From assembly GCA_030435675.1 (NCBI GenBank), contig CM059622.1, forward strand, positions 16,244,001 through 16,308,000: a stretch of 64,000 bases of DNA, in the 5' to 3' direction. The notes beneath the pieces are model-generated. The model was not told the origin of the DNA, made no database searches, and was given only the letters and a program-made list of their open reading frames with translations. This DNA comes from Steinernema hermaphroditum (taxonomy: Eukaryota > Nematoda > Chromadorea > Rhabditida > Steinernematidae). Positions within the stretch are counted from its first letter, which is position 1. Every line of letters starts with the position of its first letter. A program made the position numbers and the translations under genes. Shown piece by piece: positions 11,201 to 22,000 of this stretch.

Positions 11201-12442
11201 ACAGCCGTGAATTGGAGGGGAACCATCCAATCCGTTCGAATCATCGGAATTGACAACTCCTTTGAAAGTCTTCTCGATTACATGCCTGACTCGCTGAGTC
11301 AAACGATGAGATGTTTCTACGACAGCGACCGAGGCGACGTGGATACGAATACCGGCATTAGGTAGGACGACCTCAGTTGTGCTCTTCCATCAAACCAAAT
11401 CCATTCCAGTCCGAACCTGTGCAGTCTAACCTCGCACAATGTCTACACCTACGAGCTCGAAGTGGCCGGGCCCTATGGAGAGAGAATCGTCAGCAGCAGC
11501 AAGAGCTCCGTGCTGCTCATTGCTCAGCACGCCTTCCACGACGTCGCGCAGATCTTGGAAGAAGGCGACGTTGTCCGATTTATTGGCTATTTTGACAACT
11601 ATCCGGTATTCCGATCGCCGGCTAAGATGAAGCTCCTTCTACTGGAGTGCATGTCGTGCAAGCAGGTAAGGTCAATTTTTGGCATAAAGCCGTTTCAAGC
11701 CTGCCCTTTGGGGTTTACACCATCCCTCTTTTGCGTCTTGAGCCGTCCCCTTGCTTTGAACCGTTCCCCGTTTTTGAAGATTTGAGCCATCCCCTTTAGG
11801 ATTTCAAGCTTTTCATCGAGATCCCAGAAGGATGGCCAAAACCTCACGTCATTACAAAGGGCGCGCTTATAATCTCAAGTGGGGCGCTCCAGATCATAAG
11901 CATATATCAAGACGGCAGTCATGGAGCTAAGGAAAATTGGGCATAAGGCCGTTTCAACCGTCCCCCTTGATGTGCCGTATTGATCTTTGGCACTATACGG
12001 TCAAAAAGCAGGTGATCCCAGCTCATTTTTGAGGGGGGCGGTTGCAATGGGGGATGCTTCGGATCCCCGGAAGGACGGTTCAAACGGCGTTATGTCCAAT
12101 TTTCATTTCCCCCTAAATACCGTCCTGATATATATGCTTATAAAATAGCTGCAAAACCAATGATTTTGGATCTGATCTGAACCTAGATTCCGAAAGATGT
12201 ACGGCTGACTTCCCTCCTCCAGGACCTGAGTGTCAGCTTCAGTTCCTACTCTTAGTTTTTAATAGACAGAGACGCCTTTATTAGTACATACTGGATTTCA
12301 GATGCACCAGAACAAACAACTCCGCCACCTCCGTCTCACCAGCGTCAAAGCGGACCGAAGCCGTCTGTGGTCACGCGTATTCTTCGCCTTCAAATTCGTC
12401 TTCAACTTCATTTTCGCCCCGCTGTTCCGCATCCCCACTTAA
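8265..12442 (+). CDS. wfs1: Wolframin (WFS1), ER multi-pass membrane protein
   Basis: Model of 12 exons: 8265-8352, 8393-8524, 8565-8698, 8743-8879, 9583-9820, 9868-10085, 10128-10332, 10620-10799, 10840-10939, 10986-11361, 11410-11665 and 12302-12442; all phases agree, 734 residues (human 890). Wolframin is an ER membrane glycoprotein involved in calcium and protein homeostasis. Residues about 1-150 are hydrophilic and presumably cytosolic. From about 150 to 510 there are some nine hydrophobic spans. The lumenal C-terminal part carries family signatures: NMTW...C, a cysteine then WRG and [13 protein letters not shown], and near the end ECMSCKQ and a hydrophobic tail with [12 protein letters not shown]. 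Seven introns are 40-48 nt; the four long ones are 8880-9582 (holding an antisense tRNA-Phe), 10333-10619, 11666-12301 (holding a fold-back element) and none elsewhere. The ATG sits five bases after tttcag, suggesting a trans-spliced leader. The shortened N-terminus is the main difference from vertebrates. Confidence 0.95.
9302..9374 (-). tRNA. tRNA-Phe (anticodon GAA), antisense in wolframin intron 4
   Basis: A 73-nt cloverleaf on the complement: acceptor GCCATGA/TCGTGGC with one G-U pair, D-arm TAGCTCAGTTGGGAGAGC, anticodon stem-loop TTAGA-CTGAAGA-TCTAA with anticodon GAA, T-arm GCCGG-TTCGATC-CCGGC and discriminator A. Both internal promoter boxes are intact and the gene has no intron. It lies wholly inside the 703-nt intron 4 of the wolframin gene on the opposite strand. 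Confidence 0.97.
11893..12145. mobile_element. Fold-back / MITE-like element in the last intron of wolframin
   Basis: The two ends are imperfect inverted copies of about 75 bp. On the left, ataagcatatatca is followed by gacgg and then by aattgggcataaggccgttt and aaccgtcc (to about 11963). On the right, ggacggttcaaacggcgtta and gtccaattttc are followed by ccgtcctgatatatatgcttat. An extra degenerate half-copy (ggcataaagccgtttcaagc) lies near 11681. The centre is non-coding. The structure fits a non-autonomous DNA transposon that inserted in the intron, so it is removed by splicing. No transposase is present in the window. Confidence 0.6.
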
Positions 12443-15400
12443 TGGCGCGGCACGCCGCCCCTAATTAGCTCGAGCTTTAGTCCTCCCCGGAGAACATTTT
12501 CTCTGTTGTACATAGATATTAACACATAAAGAAGATGGAGCGCAAATGAACTCTGCGGTGGTCGATAGACGGCGGAGAAGCGGCCGGACATGCCGGCTCC
12601 TTAATCATCGTCGTCGTAGCCGCCGTTGTCGTCGTCGCAGAGGAGAAACACAGGGCCGTTCCGTTGCGTGTGTCCCAATTATCGTTCATCCATCCATCAT
12701 CACTACCCGTCTGTCGAGGAGGGAGGCCCGAGCAGGCTCGAGCTGCACGCAAATCTTTCATTCGCCGATTCAAAAATGTTTCTCTCGTATTGAATTGTGT
12801 TGGTGTACGTGTGATATGTTTTCAAACAACCTGAAAACAATAGATTGGATATCTTTGGATTGCGAAAATTCTCATTGAATGACGCAAAACTGCGATGCTT
12901 ATTAATAGCAACTGCGTGTTCTAGTGATGTAGTTATCCCAGCTAATCTCATTATCTCGTTCGGACTTTGGTTCTATGTAAGCAGCGTACATAAATAAGTG
13001 GAAAAGTGACAAAGAATAACGGGAATAACGCACAAAGTACTATTATTAGCTGTTGTCGAACAGGTGAAACGCCCTATCAGAAATGGATTTTGACTTGGGG
13101 CGCGTTGTCTTAACACAGAGATGTTATAGGAGTGTAAGGACAGATCCTCAGACCTCGGAACTGTAGCGAATCACGGGTGGAGTCGGGTGGTAGGGACCGT
13201 CTTCTTGGACTCACACCTCACATGTTAAAGTGTCCGCCTCAGATCGAGCTGAACCTTCTTGGCCACGTAGCGCTAGAAAAGTGTACTTCAACCCAGTAGA
13301 AGCTGATCTTACCATGTAAGCTCCCTTCCGCACTACGAATAAACCATTATAAGCAACTTTGTAAGAGTCGCCGCTTCCATGTGGAAGAGGGGAGCATCCT
13401 GACTGCCATTTTTCGGGTCTTGTGGGACCGTCTTCTTGGCTGTCACACCCCTTACGCTCTAATAAATGAACCCTCAGAAATGTCCAAGCTTCTTGGCAGA
13501 GAGTGTACTTCAACCACAGAAGCCGATCTTCTGATATCATTTAAACTCCCTTCGGCACTACACATAAACCATTTGGCACCCGGGAGTGGCAGGTTCCGTG
13601 TTGTATGGTAGAGCGTCCTCACTCCCACTTTTCCGGTCCGTATTTGACTCCACTCTCAGTCATTCTTTTCTAGTTTTCATCTTCTCTCATCCTGAGATAA
13701 AGACATCCTATTCTAAACCGACTTCATCGGCAGCTTTTTCAAATCACAAAACCTATCCGTTACGCGATAAATAGCCCACCTAAGGGACAAATTGTTAAGT
13801 TCACCATCAAAACAAACTATTTTCGCCGTTGCACTTCGTCTAAATTTGGCGCCCACGTAATCAGATTGCTTTCCAATCACCACGCATCACGTCATCTTCG
13901 GTTCTTTGCCGTTCTAAAAGTGTCTCAAGCGGAAGTTCCTCCTCTCCTAAAATCAGATTTACTTTTTTTGACGACGCCGACACCTCAAAGCGGCCCGACA
14001 GGAAGCGAAAACGTTCAACCGATGCTGTTGTTGCAGAAACCATTAAATCGGAAGTAGCGGCATTAGGAGCTTTGATGTTTGATGGAGTTTGCCCTTTTAC
14101 TGGTGGCGCCAGACGGCGCGCTTGCAAATGAGCCGCTGCCGACTACAGAAGCGAGCCTCAGTCACTGCGCTGCAAAAGTGTGGAAAGCAAAACATCATGG
14201 CTCGTAGACGGTCCGTCGGCAAAGTGCACTTTTGCAGAGCTGTTATTGCAGTAGCAGCGAAAGTGCGTTGCGAAATGCACAAAGGAATGAGAATTTTAGT
14301 GGATGAAGGTAGAAAATGGGGGGACTGTTCTGGTTAGTGTTCATGCCGAAGGATGGAGCAGCTAGGACGTGTCAAAGATCTTTGCCCTACTTGAATTCCG
14401 AACTTAGCCACATCTATGCTGTCAAAGCCTTTCACTAAGATTTATTTGGGGGAGGTGCATGAGACGGTCGGTCATGTGAATCGTAGTGAACAGCTAGTGA
14501 AATGGTACGTTTCTGTTGTAGTTGACCAAGCCTCTAAAGCTCCTTGAGAAGCCTTTTTATTACGTTACATATAGCCTTTTCGATGCGGAAAAGAGCGAGA
14601 ATGTAAAAGCCCATATAAGCAGTTTGATGGTCCTAATTCGTTAGTTATTTGGATGACTCATGTTCGTGGCCTTTTTTGGCTTGTTTTGATGGCGAAGGAT
14701 GGAGCAGCTAGGAACTAAGAGAAGCTAGGAAAAGATCAACAACTTTGCCTTACTTTCATTCCGAAGCTAGCCAAAGGGCCTTTGGTAATATAGATGTGGC
14801 TTCCATGATTCTGAGCTGATTCTCGGTGCATAAAGAAGGGATTACTTACAGACGTCTTTTAGTCGTATTTGGCCAAGAATATTCTACGTCTGTGACCAGA
14901 GAATGCTCGTTTCTATTCATGGTCCTTGGTCAGCAGATTCACGGGGGGATAACCATTCCGAACTGAATAGGGCCCTTTGAGAGCTCGACCTGTAGAAGCT
15001 GTAAAACATGTTCCCAGCTCTGCCACCACGAACACCATCTGCGCCATCTTTGGCTCCTTTACGATTCACCACAACTTTATGGCTTTTCTGGCGCAAAATC
15101 GAAAATTTATGTTCCTGTGTACTTCGAGCGTCGTCCGTCGGCAAAGCGCTACCGTGTCGGTGACACTCTTTGAATGATCTATGTGTTGATCACCGGCCGA
15201 CATTTTTCACAAACACTGATGATATCAATCAGTTACATCCCGTGTCTTCGTCGTTCTTCCAAGGCCAACTTCCACAACTTCGTGTCTAGGGCTTGGCCCC
15301 CCAGCGTTTTGTCTTATGGGTCTGATGGTGGCGTGGCAAGGCAAAAGCCGTAGAGCTGAAGTACCATATCCATGGTTGTGGAGATCTGTTAGTTCTGCCA

Positions 15401-16744
15401 TCTTTTTTAGTGGAAATCTAAATTTTTTTGAAAGAGGTGAAATGTACTATTTAAAGGGGAAAATCTGCGAAAAAATCGGCTCTGTAGAGTGGGTATCGTA
15501 GTATGAACTGGGTCCTGAAATGGCCATCCATTGTCGTTAAGATAGACCTCTAGTTTCCACGTTTAAGTGAGCGTTGAAGATTCATCTTGCTTGTTATCCT
15601 CGGTCTCTCCATCATTATACAAATTGTACATTTGTGTGCCGTGTTTTCCAACAGATATCTCAGTGTTACTTTTATTGTACAGTTCGGGACTTTGGGGGAT
15701 CTACGGCTGGGTTAAAACTTCCAAATAGTCGGTGCTTTCCCTAATAGAAGACTCTCTCAAAGTCTTCCCATTTCGCATAGTCCGCTCATTGGGAAATCAG
15801 CATTTCTGCAATCACCTTTCATGCCCTGTCCAAGTCAAATCTTTATTTTGGATCTTTGCTCATTTTTTTTCCTTAAATCTGCTTCTGTTTTCCATTTCTC
15901 ACACCAAAGTCCGTCTCCTCCTTTCCTTCTCGTTCCTTTTCTACTACGCCCTTCAATTTCCTTTTGACAAATCGCAGGTTGCAGCAAGTCATAAATTCAG
16001 CGCGAAGATTCGCTTGTTTGCCCCATCCGACTCGCCTCCACCCAACTACGGTATAAATCATCGTCTCGATAACTTGTCCCGACTCGGCCGACGCCTCCTC
16101 CGTCCGTCCGCTCCTACCAGCAGTCATCATCTTGTCACTGATTTATAGGCGGCACATTTCGGCTGCTGCTCCGACGGATACACACACACATTATGGGCAG
16201 CACCGCGAACACCCAAACAAACAGGGCACATCTCTCAATCGCATCACCCAAAAAGCGGGCTGGGCCGTCGTGCTCCTTTCGGAGCCGGCGCTGAGGACAA
16301 TCGGCCAGGAGTCCACCAGAGTTCGTCTTCTTCCACACGTCCCTTCGGAGAGGCGCCGCCCCCTTTCGCGCATGTTTTGCCAACGGCGTTGCGGCCGTCA
16401 ATCGCATCACCCGGCTGTCAGTCACACTTTCGCTTTCGCGCGCACCGACCCCGTGTCTCGCCTGCCTTGACTCGGACCCTTATCTCGTGATCGCAGCGGC
16501 CCCTTTTTGACGACGGCGATGAATAAGGGGGCTTGAAGGGGGCGGAGCCGCGCGCAGCCTGGCAGTCGATGAGCATTAGTTTGATTGATTGATTGATTCG
16601 GAAACGACATGCGCGCCTCCTTCGCTCCTCCGGGCATCGCCTTCCGTGCCCCTTAATCTGTCCATGCTCTTCTTCTGGCGACGTGATCGATGCGCCTTCA
16701 AGTAGTACTCCGCGCTCGTTCAGAGACCCTCAAATTCGGCAACA
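12443..16744. other. Intergenic repeat region between wolframin and the zinc-finger gene
   Basis: After the wolframin stop there is a short 3' flank. The rest has no convincing gene. It contains a tandem duplication (13193 to about 13660) and a second pair of related segments: gaaggatggagcagctagga at about 14350 and 14696 with matching ttccgaa.ctagcca downstream of each. The minus frame 13861-14127 (88 codons) and the plus frame 14977-15177 have no recognisable domain. From about 16050 to 16740 the DNA becomes GC- and CpG-rich, contains a (GATT)n run at about 16580, and probably holds the promoter and 5' leader of the zinc-finger gene. Confidence 0.5.
13193..13660. repeat. Diverged tandem duplication, unit about 231 bp
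   Basis: The unit starts with gggaccgtcttcttgg at 13193 and again at 13424. Further matching blocks keep the same spacing: gtgtacttcaacc, then agaagc.gatctt, then actcccttc.gcactac and ataaaccatt. A partial third unit (gtatggtagagcgtcctcac) follows at about 13602, resembling gtggaagaggggagcatcct at 13381. No ORF spans the units. It is an old local duplication or a decayed satellite. Confidence 0.65.
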
Positions 16745-18790
16745 ATGGGCCGTCGCAAGCAGGCGAATCCGCAACGGGCCGTCGACGACGTCAACGTGCT
16801 CCGAATCTCCAGCACCTCCAGTCCATCGACGAAGCCGGTCGCTCCCCGTCCGTCAACGTCCAAATCGTCGCCGATCGACTGGCTCGCCAAGCAGGTGGAG
16901 GCCCTCAAGCGTCCACTCAACGGCCAAAAGCCGAATCCGGCGGATCCGCTAAAAAGTGAGTGTGAGTTTTCGGCTATGCTCCGAACGACAATCGATCGAG
17001 CGCCCGCTCCACCGAATGAATGATTGATGTGAGCGGAGATGTGATTGATATGTGGACCTAATCCATTAATGTTATATTTATACGACGACGACGACGACGC
17101 CGCCACCGCCGCCCGCTCCTCTGTACTCACAAAAACGAACAATGTCAAGGGACACCAGCAGCTCCTCTGAGTTGTCGAAAAATGGTGTCTTGCGCAGTCG
17201 TCGGCGGCCCTGAGGCCAGGAGGGCAGAAGCGGTGGTGTCGCCTCGTCCCCTTCCGTCAATCCATCAATCATTCAACTCGCTCCTCCGTGCAGCCGAAGC
17301 GCTGCGCGTATTAAAATGCACACGCAAGACATGAGCAAAAGGTCCCAGGCAGTCAAAAAAAAACGTGACTCTGGCACTTATGTGCCGCGCACTTTTGATG
17401 AAAGGGGCCATTAGCCGATGGGCATTCTATAAGGAAGAGGAGTCGCCAGATTTGAACTTTCCAAAGGACATTTGCGGCCATTCACGGCTGTGATATGTTC
17501 CGAATTCGCCATCTGTGCCAAGCGGTGTCGTGCGATTTTGCGACACAAGTTTGCGATTCAGGTGCTGCAGCTGTGGCACCCAATCGTTGGGATCATAGCA
17601 ACGCAAATTGGGGGCCACTCCACTAGCTATGCCGGCGGCGGATTCGTGCGAAACAGGTGCATATAGTTGCAGGGGTTGCGTGCGGCACCTAAAATGAATA
17701 GCGAAAATAGGGGAAAACTTTATGCGCCTGACGGGAATCGAACCCGTGTCAATCGCTTGGGAAGCGACCATGCTAACCATTACACCACAGGCGCCCATGC
17801 GTCATTCCCAACTGACATTGGTTATGCCGCGGCGCACGGCAAATGTCAACAATGTTTGCCGTCGTGGCTACCAAACACTGGGCGACCTATAAGCGTTCGC
17901 AAGTGCGCGACGCAGGCGCGCTCTGTGATGTAGAGGATAGTGTCGCTGCATTAGAAACGGCCGAGGCGGGTTCGGTTCCCGGCTACAGAGAAAACTTTCT
18001 TTCGTTATGGAAATGTTTTGCTGAACTGAAAACTGTTTTTCGTTTTATGTCTTTGCTTGAAAACTATTTTTCATGGGAAAAAAGAAACAACATATTGGAA
18101 GTGAAAAAAAAAGTTCTGCGTCTGAGGGGAATCGAACCCCTGTCGATTGCTTGGAAGGCAACCATGCTGACCATTACACCACAGACGCTTCTACCAAACT
18201 GCATTAAGAATTGCCAATCACCCCAATTTCAGACCTCGAAACAGCGCTCGACCTCCGCGTCAAACGTCGCCGTGATGACTCGTCTCAGGTTCCCCCTCCA
18301 TCGCTCCCGACGCCTCCTCCACAGTCCTCCGACGTTCTTGGCCGTCTCTCCAGCCTGGTCACCAACGTCGGCGGTCGTCCGTCGTCGTTTCGCGAACTGA
18401 ATCGCCGCGTGTCCAAGCAGGACAACGAGGACTGCAGCATCTTCACGTGTCTCCAGTGCCATGAACGCTTTCAAAGCCTTCAGCAGCTGGTGATGCACAT
18501 GGAGAAGACCAAGCACTTTTTCACTGCGGCAAAAATGGCCGAAAGGTAGTGCTCTTCCCGGTCCTGACCCTGCTCCTAAAAGACCCTTTTCCAGCGCCAA
18601 ACCCGATCTCAGCAAGGAGTCCCGTGGCAACATGCGCTACGGCACCGTCGGCTACAAGTGCGCCATCTGCAGCTACACCACCAAATCGAACATCGAGCAG
18701 CACATGACGACCGTACATCGCTTCAAGGACCACAGCGAGTGGCAGTCGGTCGTCAAACTCATTCCTCACGACGGGAACACCTCAAAATAG
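16745..18790 (+). CDS. Teashirt-like two-finger protein with N-terminal NuRD-recruiting motif
   Basis: Model: exons 16745-16955, 18233-18545 and 18595-18790, 239 residues, phases continuous. The protein begins MGRRKQANPQR, matching the RRKQxxP motif by which SALL and FOG repressors (and a variant in teashirt proteins) bind the RBBP4/7 subunits of the NuRD complex. A basic KRRR patch (about 81-84) could be a nuclear signal. Finger 1 (143-165) is C-x2-C-x12-H-x5-H with a HMEKTKH ending, the spacing typical of teashirt fingers. Finger 2 (197-217) is C-x2-C-x12-H-x4-H. Inferred role: a DNA-binding co-repressor in the nucleus. Teashirt proteins are usually far longer with three or more fingers, so this is a reduced relative or a different small family. 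Intron 1 (1277 nt) contains two antisense tRNA-Gly genes. The start has a cgttcag acceptor-like site 21 nt upstream. The gene is tail to tail with the ARIH1-like gene, 238 bp apart. Confidence 0.85.
17723..17794 (-). tRNA. tRNA-Gly (anticodon CCC), in intron 1 of the zinc-finger gene
   Basis: A 72-nt cloverleaf on the complement: acceptor GCGCCTG/CAGGCGC, D-arm with TGTAATGGTTAGCAT, anticodon stem-loop GTCGC-TTCCCAA-GCGAT (anticodon CCC, one G-U pair), T-arm ACGGG-TTCGATT-CCCGT and discriminator A. It has an ordinary short variable region. Its scaffold is closely related to the tRNA-Gly(TCC) gene 322 bp to the right, from which it may have arisen by duplication and anticodon change. Confidence 0.95.
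17921..17991 (+). pseudogene. tRNA-like 71-nt sequence, probably a tRNA pseudogene
   Basis: The ends CTCTGTG and CTACAGAG can form a seven-pair acceptor stem with an A discriminator. A T-arm-like GCGGG-TTCGGTT-CCCGG carries a B box with one change (GGTTCGGTTCC). The overall length is that of a tRNA. The D-arm and anticodon arm do not fold properly, so it is unlikely to be functional. It sits on the opposite strand between the two intronic tRNA-Gly genes. Confidence 0.4.
18117..18188 (-). tRNA. tRNA-Gly (anticodon TCC), in intron 1 of the zinc-finger gene
   Basis: A 72-nt cloverleaf on the complement: acceptor GCGTCTG/CAGACGC, D-arm TGTAATGGTCAGCAT, anticodon stem-loop GTTGC-CTTCCAA-GCAAT with anticodon TCC, T-arm AGGGG-TTCGATT-CCCCT and discriminator A. 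A T-rich tract (ttttttttc on the complement) follows the 3' end. It is identical to the gene at 46838-46909. Confidence 0.97.
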
Positions 18791-19028
18791 AGCGCAATTT
18801 TTCGTCAGGTCTTCGTGTAATCTCGGTGGCGACACACAATCTTCCCCACTTATGTGTAAATTATTTGTGTGAAGTTTTATTACTTTATAAATCGATACAT
18901 TTCTGTACAACAATGACATTGACCTCGAAAAAGACAGTTGCTTGGCGCTTGACTCGGTGAGTGACGTGGTTTGTGCAAATGGGGGAGAAAAGACGTTTCA
19001 ACAAATAACAAATCACAAAATGAGGGGC

Positions 19029-22000
19029 TCAGAATTGGACCGTGTACCGCCACGTGTCCCGTTCGGTGCCCTCGGCACAGTGTTTGAGTAGCACTTGGCG
19101 GCGCTGCTCCACATACCGGTACTTGTCTTGGACCTGAAATAGAAACATTGAGTCAAAAATAGGAGTTGATCGTTGAGAGAACACCGTTAAATGAGAAATC
19201 GCATTTTGCAAACGGGTTTACGAGGAATAGGACGAAAATAACTAGTGGAATATGGCAATTATTTTCTTGCGGGTCAGCAATCAGAGATGTGGGAGAGCCC
19301 ATGTGATGAGCGCTATTATTTTAATAACAGGAAAAGCACATGATGCTGCGAAATACCCAAGGATATGGTAACAAAGATCATAGAAGGGAGTATGTAAAAT
19401 GGATGGTTGTGATTGAAACATCTCAAAGAACTTTTGCTGTTCATGGTATCGATAGTTCCTGTAGTGAAAAGCACTTTAAGAGGATTGCTGTAAGTCTGTG
19501 AAGTCATTAAGAAAGCGGAAATTTGTTCATATGTAGGAAGTTTAATAAAAATTTTATTATAAGACACCATTGCCGGAATAACAATCTCGTCGTAACCGGT
19601 TCTGCTCCCACAATGATAACCCTGATTCTCACATGACTGTGTGGATTAGGGTTATCATCTTTTTCAATGAAGGTGAAGATTTATCTGTATTTTCGATTTT
19701 GTTTGATGCTAAATAAGAGGTGCGATTTCAAGCCAGTGATGCTCATCGAGTCCGAAATCCAAAGCCCGGACGGAGCCCAGACTCAACGCCCAAGAATCCG
19801 TTGTGTCCGTGTCTTGAATCCCGACCAGCGTTTTGCGGTTTTGAGAGTATTTTTGGGTTTTGAGTTTTGACTTTTCGGCAACACTCGACCCTAAACGACT
19901 GTCCATGCCGGACGCAAGAGACTCTTTTCCACGGCATCACTGACACTGGCCAACCCCCGAGGGTCGATGACATCCGAAAATCTCCAAAAGCTGCTCTTCC
20001 TAAACTTAAAAGGCCTTCTGGGAGGCTTTGCGAAACTTTTAGTGTATTTCTGTTATTATTGTATCCACCTCACAAATGCCTTTAAGTTCTGAGTTTTGGT
20101 TGAGTTTCGCATAGTCCTAGTGGAGACACTCAACTTCGGACTCGTCCATGCTTCAGTCAGTTGGGTAACAAAAACGAGTGTGAACGGAAAAAAAGGAACT
20201 GTAAGCGTGCGTAATGGGAACCAGAAACGCCAACGGCGAGCTTGTGAACCCTGAGAATACAGCTTCCCTGATTTTCCCATCTCTTTGGCCTTTAAGGCAA
20301 TCAGATACGCTAAGTGAACGCAGCCACACGATTTTGTTGCAGGGCGACTAAGAAGCAGTCACGAGAGCACTCATAGCAATCCGAGAGTGGAAAGCCAATT
20401 ACTCTAATTGGGGGCGCAACATCACATGGTCAACGAAGAACAAAACCTGCATTCTCTTTAGGCAAACAAATGATCGACATCGAAAGTCGGAGACATTAAA
20501 GATCAAGAGAGACCACGCTTAGCAGAAGCTCAAGGAATAGGGTAGCTACCTTTAGTCCTGGGAGGGAGCATTTTACGAATTCCTAATCCTAGATGTTAAC
20601 TGCTGTTTTTGCCTATGGCTTCAAGAAAATCTTCACACTAATCTATCGCAATACTTAACCAGGAGAATGGGCCATATTCAGATCGATTGTTTTGTGCAAA
20701 GAGGCTTGCCTTAACACCTAGGAACGCTACACGCTAAGAGACTCCAAAGATCATATACCCAGTTGGTTCGGCAGTGCGGTACACTTAACTTTAAAATCGT
20801 CATTATGGACTCACCCTTTGTTTGAGCGTGACCAGATCTTCGTTCTCGAGATCGCGTTCGAGGAACTCGCTAAGCTGCTCGGTAGCATGCTCCAAATCCC
20901 TCTGATTATCCTCAAATATCACTGTTTGATTGTCGCGTTCGAGATAGTAGGCAAAGGCGTAAGTGTACATCAGCGTGCGACGGCACTCGCCCAGCACATC
21001 GACGGCTTTCCGCAGATACTGTACCTCGATCCACGAGAAATTCGCCTGCTGCATTTGTTCCATCTTGTTCTCTACCGTCGCGTACAGCTAACAGAATCCA
21101 TGATTTTATGGTGGCGCCAACGTGGCACTTACCTTGTTCTCGAGTTTCAAACTGTGCTGATGGTTGATGAATCGGTTATAGTAGTGGAGGTATCGTTGAA
21201 GCGCTGCTCTGGAACGTTCCTGTGCGTCGCGGGCTTGCTTTGCTGCGGAGTCGTCGAAGCGATTGCATGAGTACCAGGCGGAGCCGTGTGGTTCCCAGGG
21301 GCCTAGGCACATCCAGCAGAATTCGGCTTTGCACGCGCTGTTTTTGCATGTCATGTGGTTGCAGCCGCCGTCTTTCTCGATGGTAACCTGGAAGACATGG
21401 TGTCAGTGACATCTTTTGCCTTTGATTTGACTAAGTAATACCATAAGTTTAAACCGTAAGTACTGCACCCATTTAAGGTGAATATAGGCAACCATGCTAC
21501 CCTTTTTTATGAGAATACCATCCATAGGAGACCCGACAAGAGCTATGCTTACATATCTAGGGGGATTTTCATTTTGAACACAAATAGAACCACTATTTTA
21601 GATCATTTGTGGTCGACGTTTTAGACTTCTGTGAAGATCTTCGCTGTAGTCCAACACAGATCGAGGCAATCCTGAAGTCGAGGCCGCTCACTTATCTGGA
21701 TTCTGAACTAGAAGAATAGACCATATTAAGGCCCATTGATTCTGTACAATGAGGCTTGCCTTTCGACCTAGGAACGCTATATAGATAAGTAAACATTGAG
21801 CAACTCAAACGATCAGGAAAATCACTCCTTTTTTAAATTATTTCTGGCAGACTTTTTCGGCTTATGCTTGGATCAGTCAATTTGGCTCTCAGGAAATCAA
21901 AGTGATGATGTCGACGATTGCGATCTTTGTTCAAACACAAGAAGTACGATTACCCAAGATGGAGACACTCCCGATTGTGCTGGGATCAGTCAATTTGGCT

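Noticed and set aside
13861..14127. 88-codon minus-strand frame with a fairly protein-like sequence
   Set aside because: It has no homology I recognise, no supported neighbouring exon, and is surrounded by repeats; kept only as a remote possibility.
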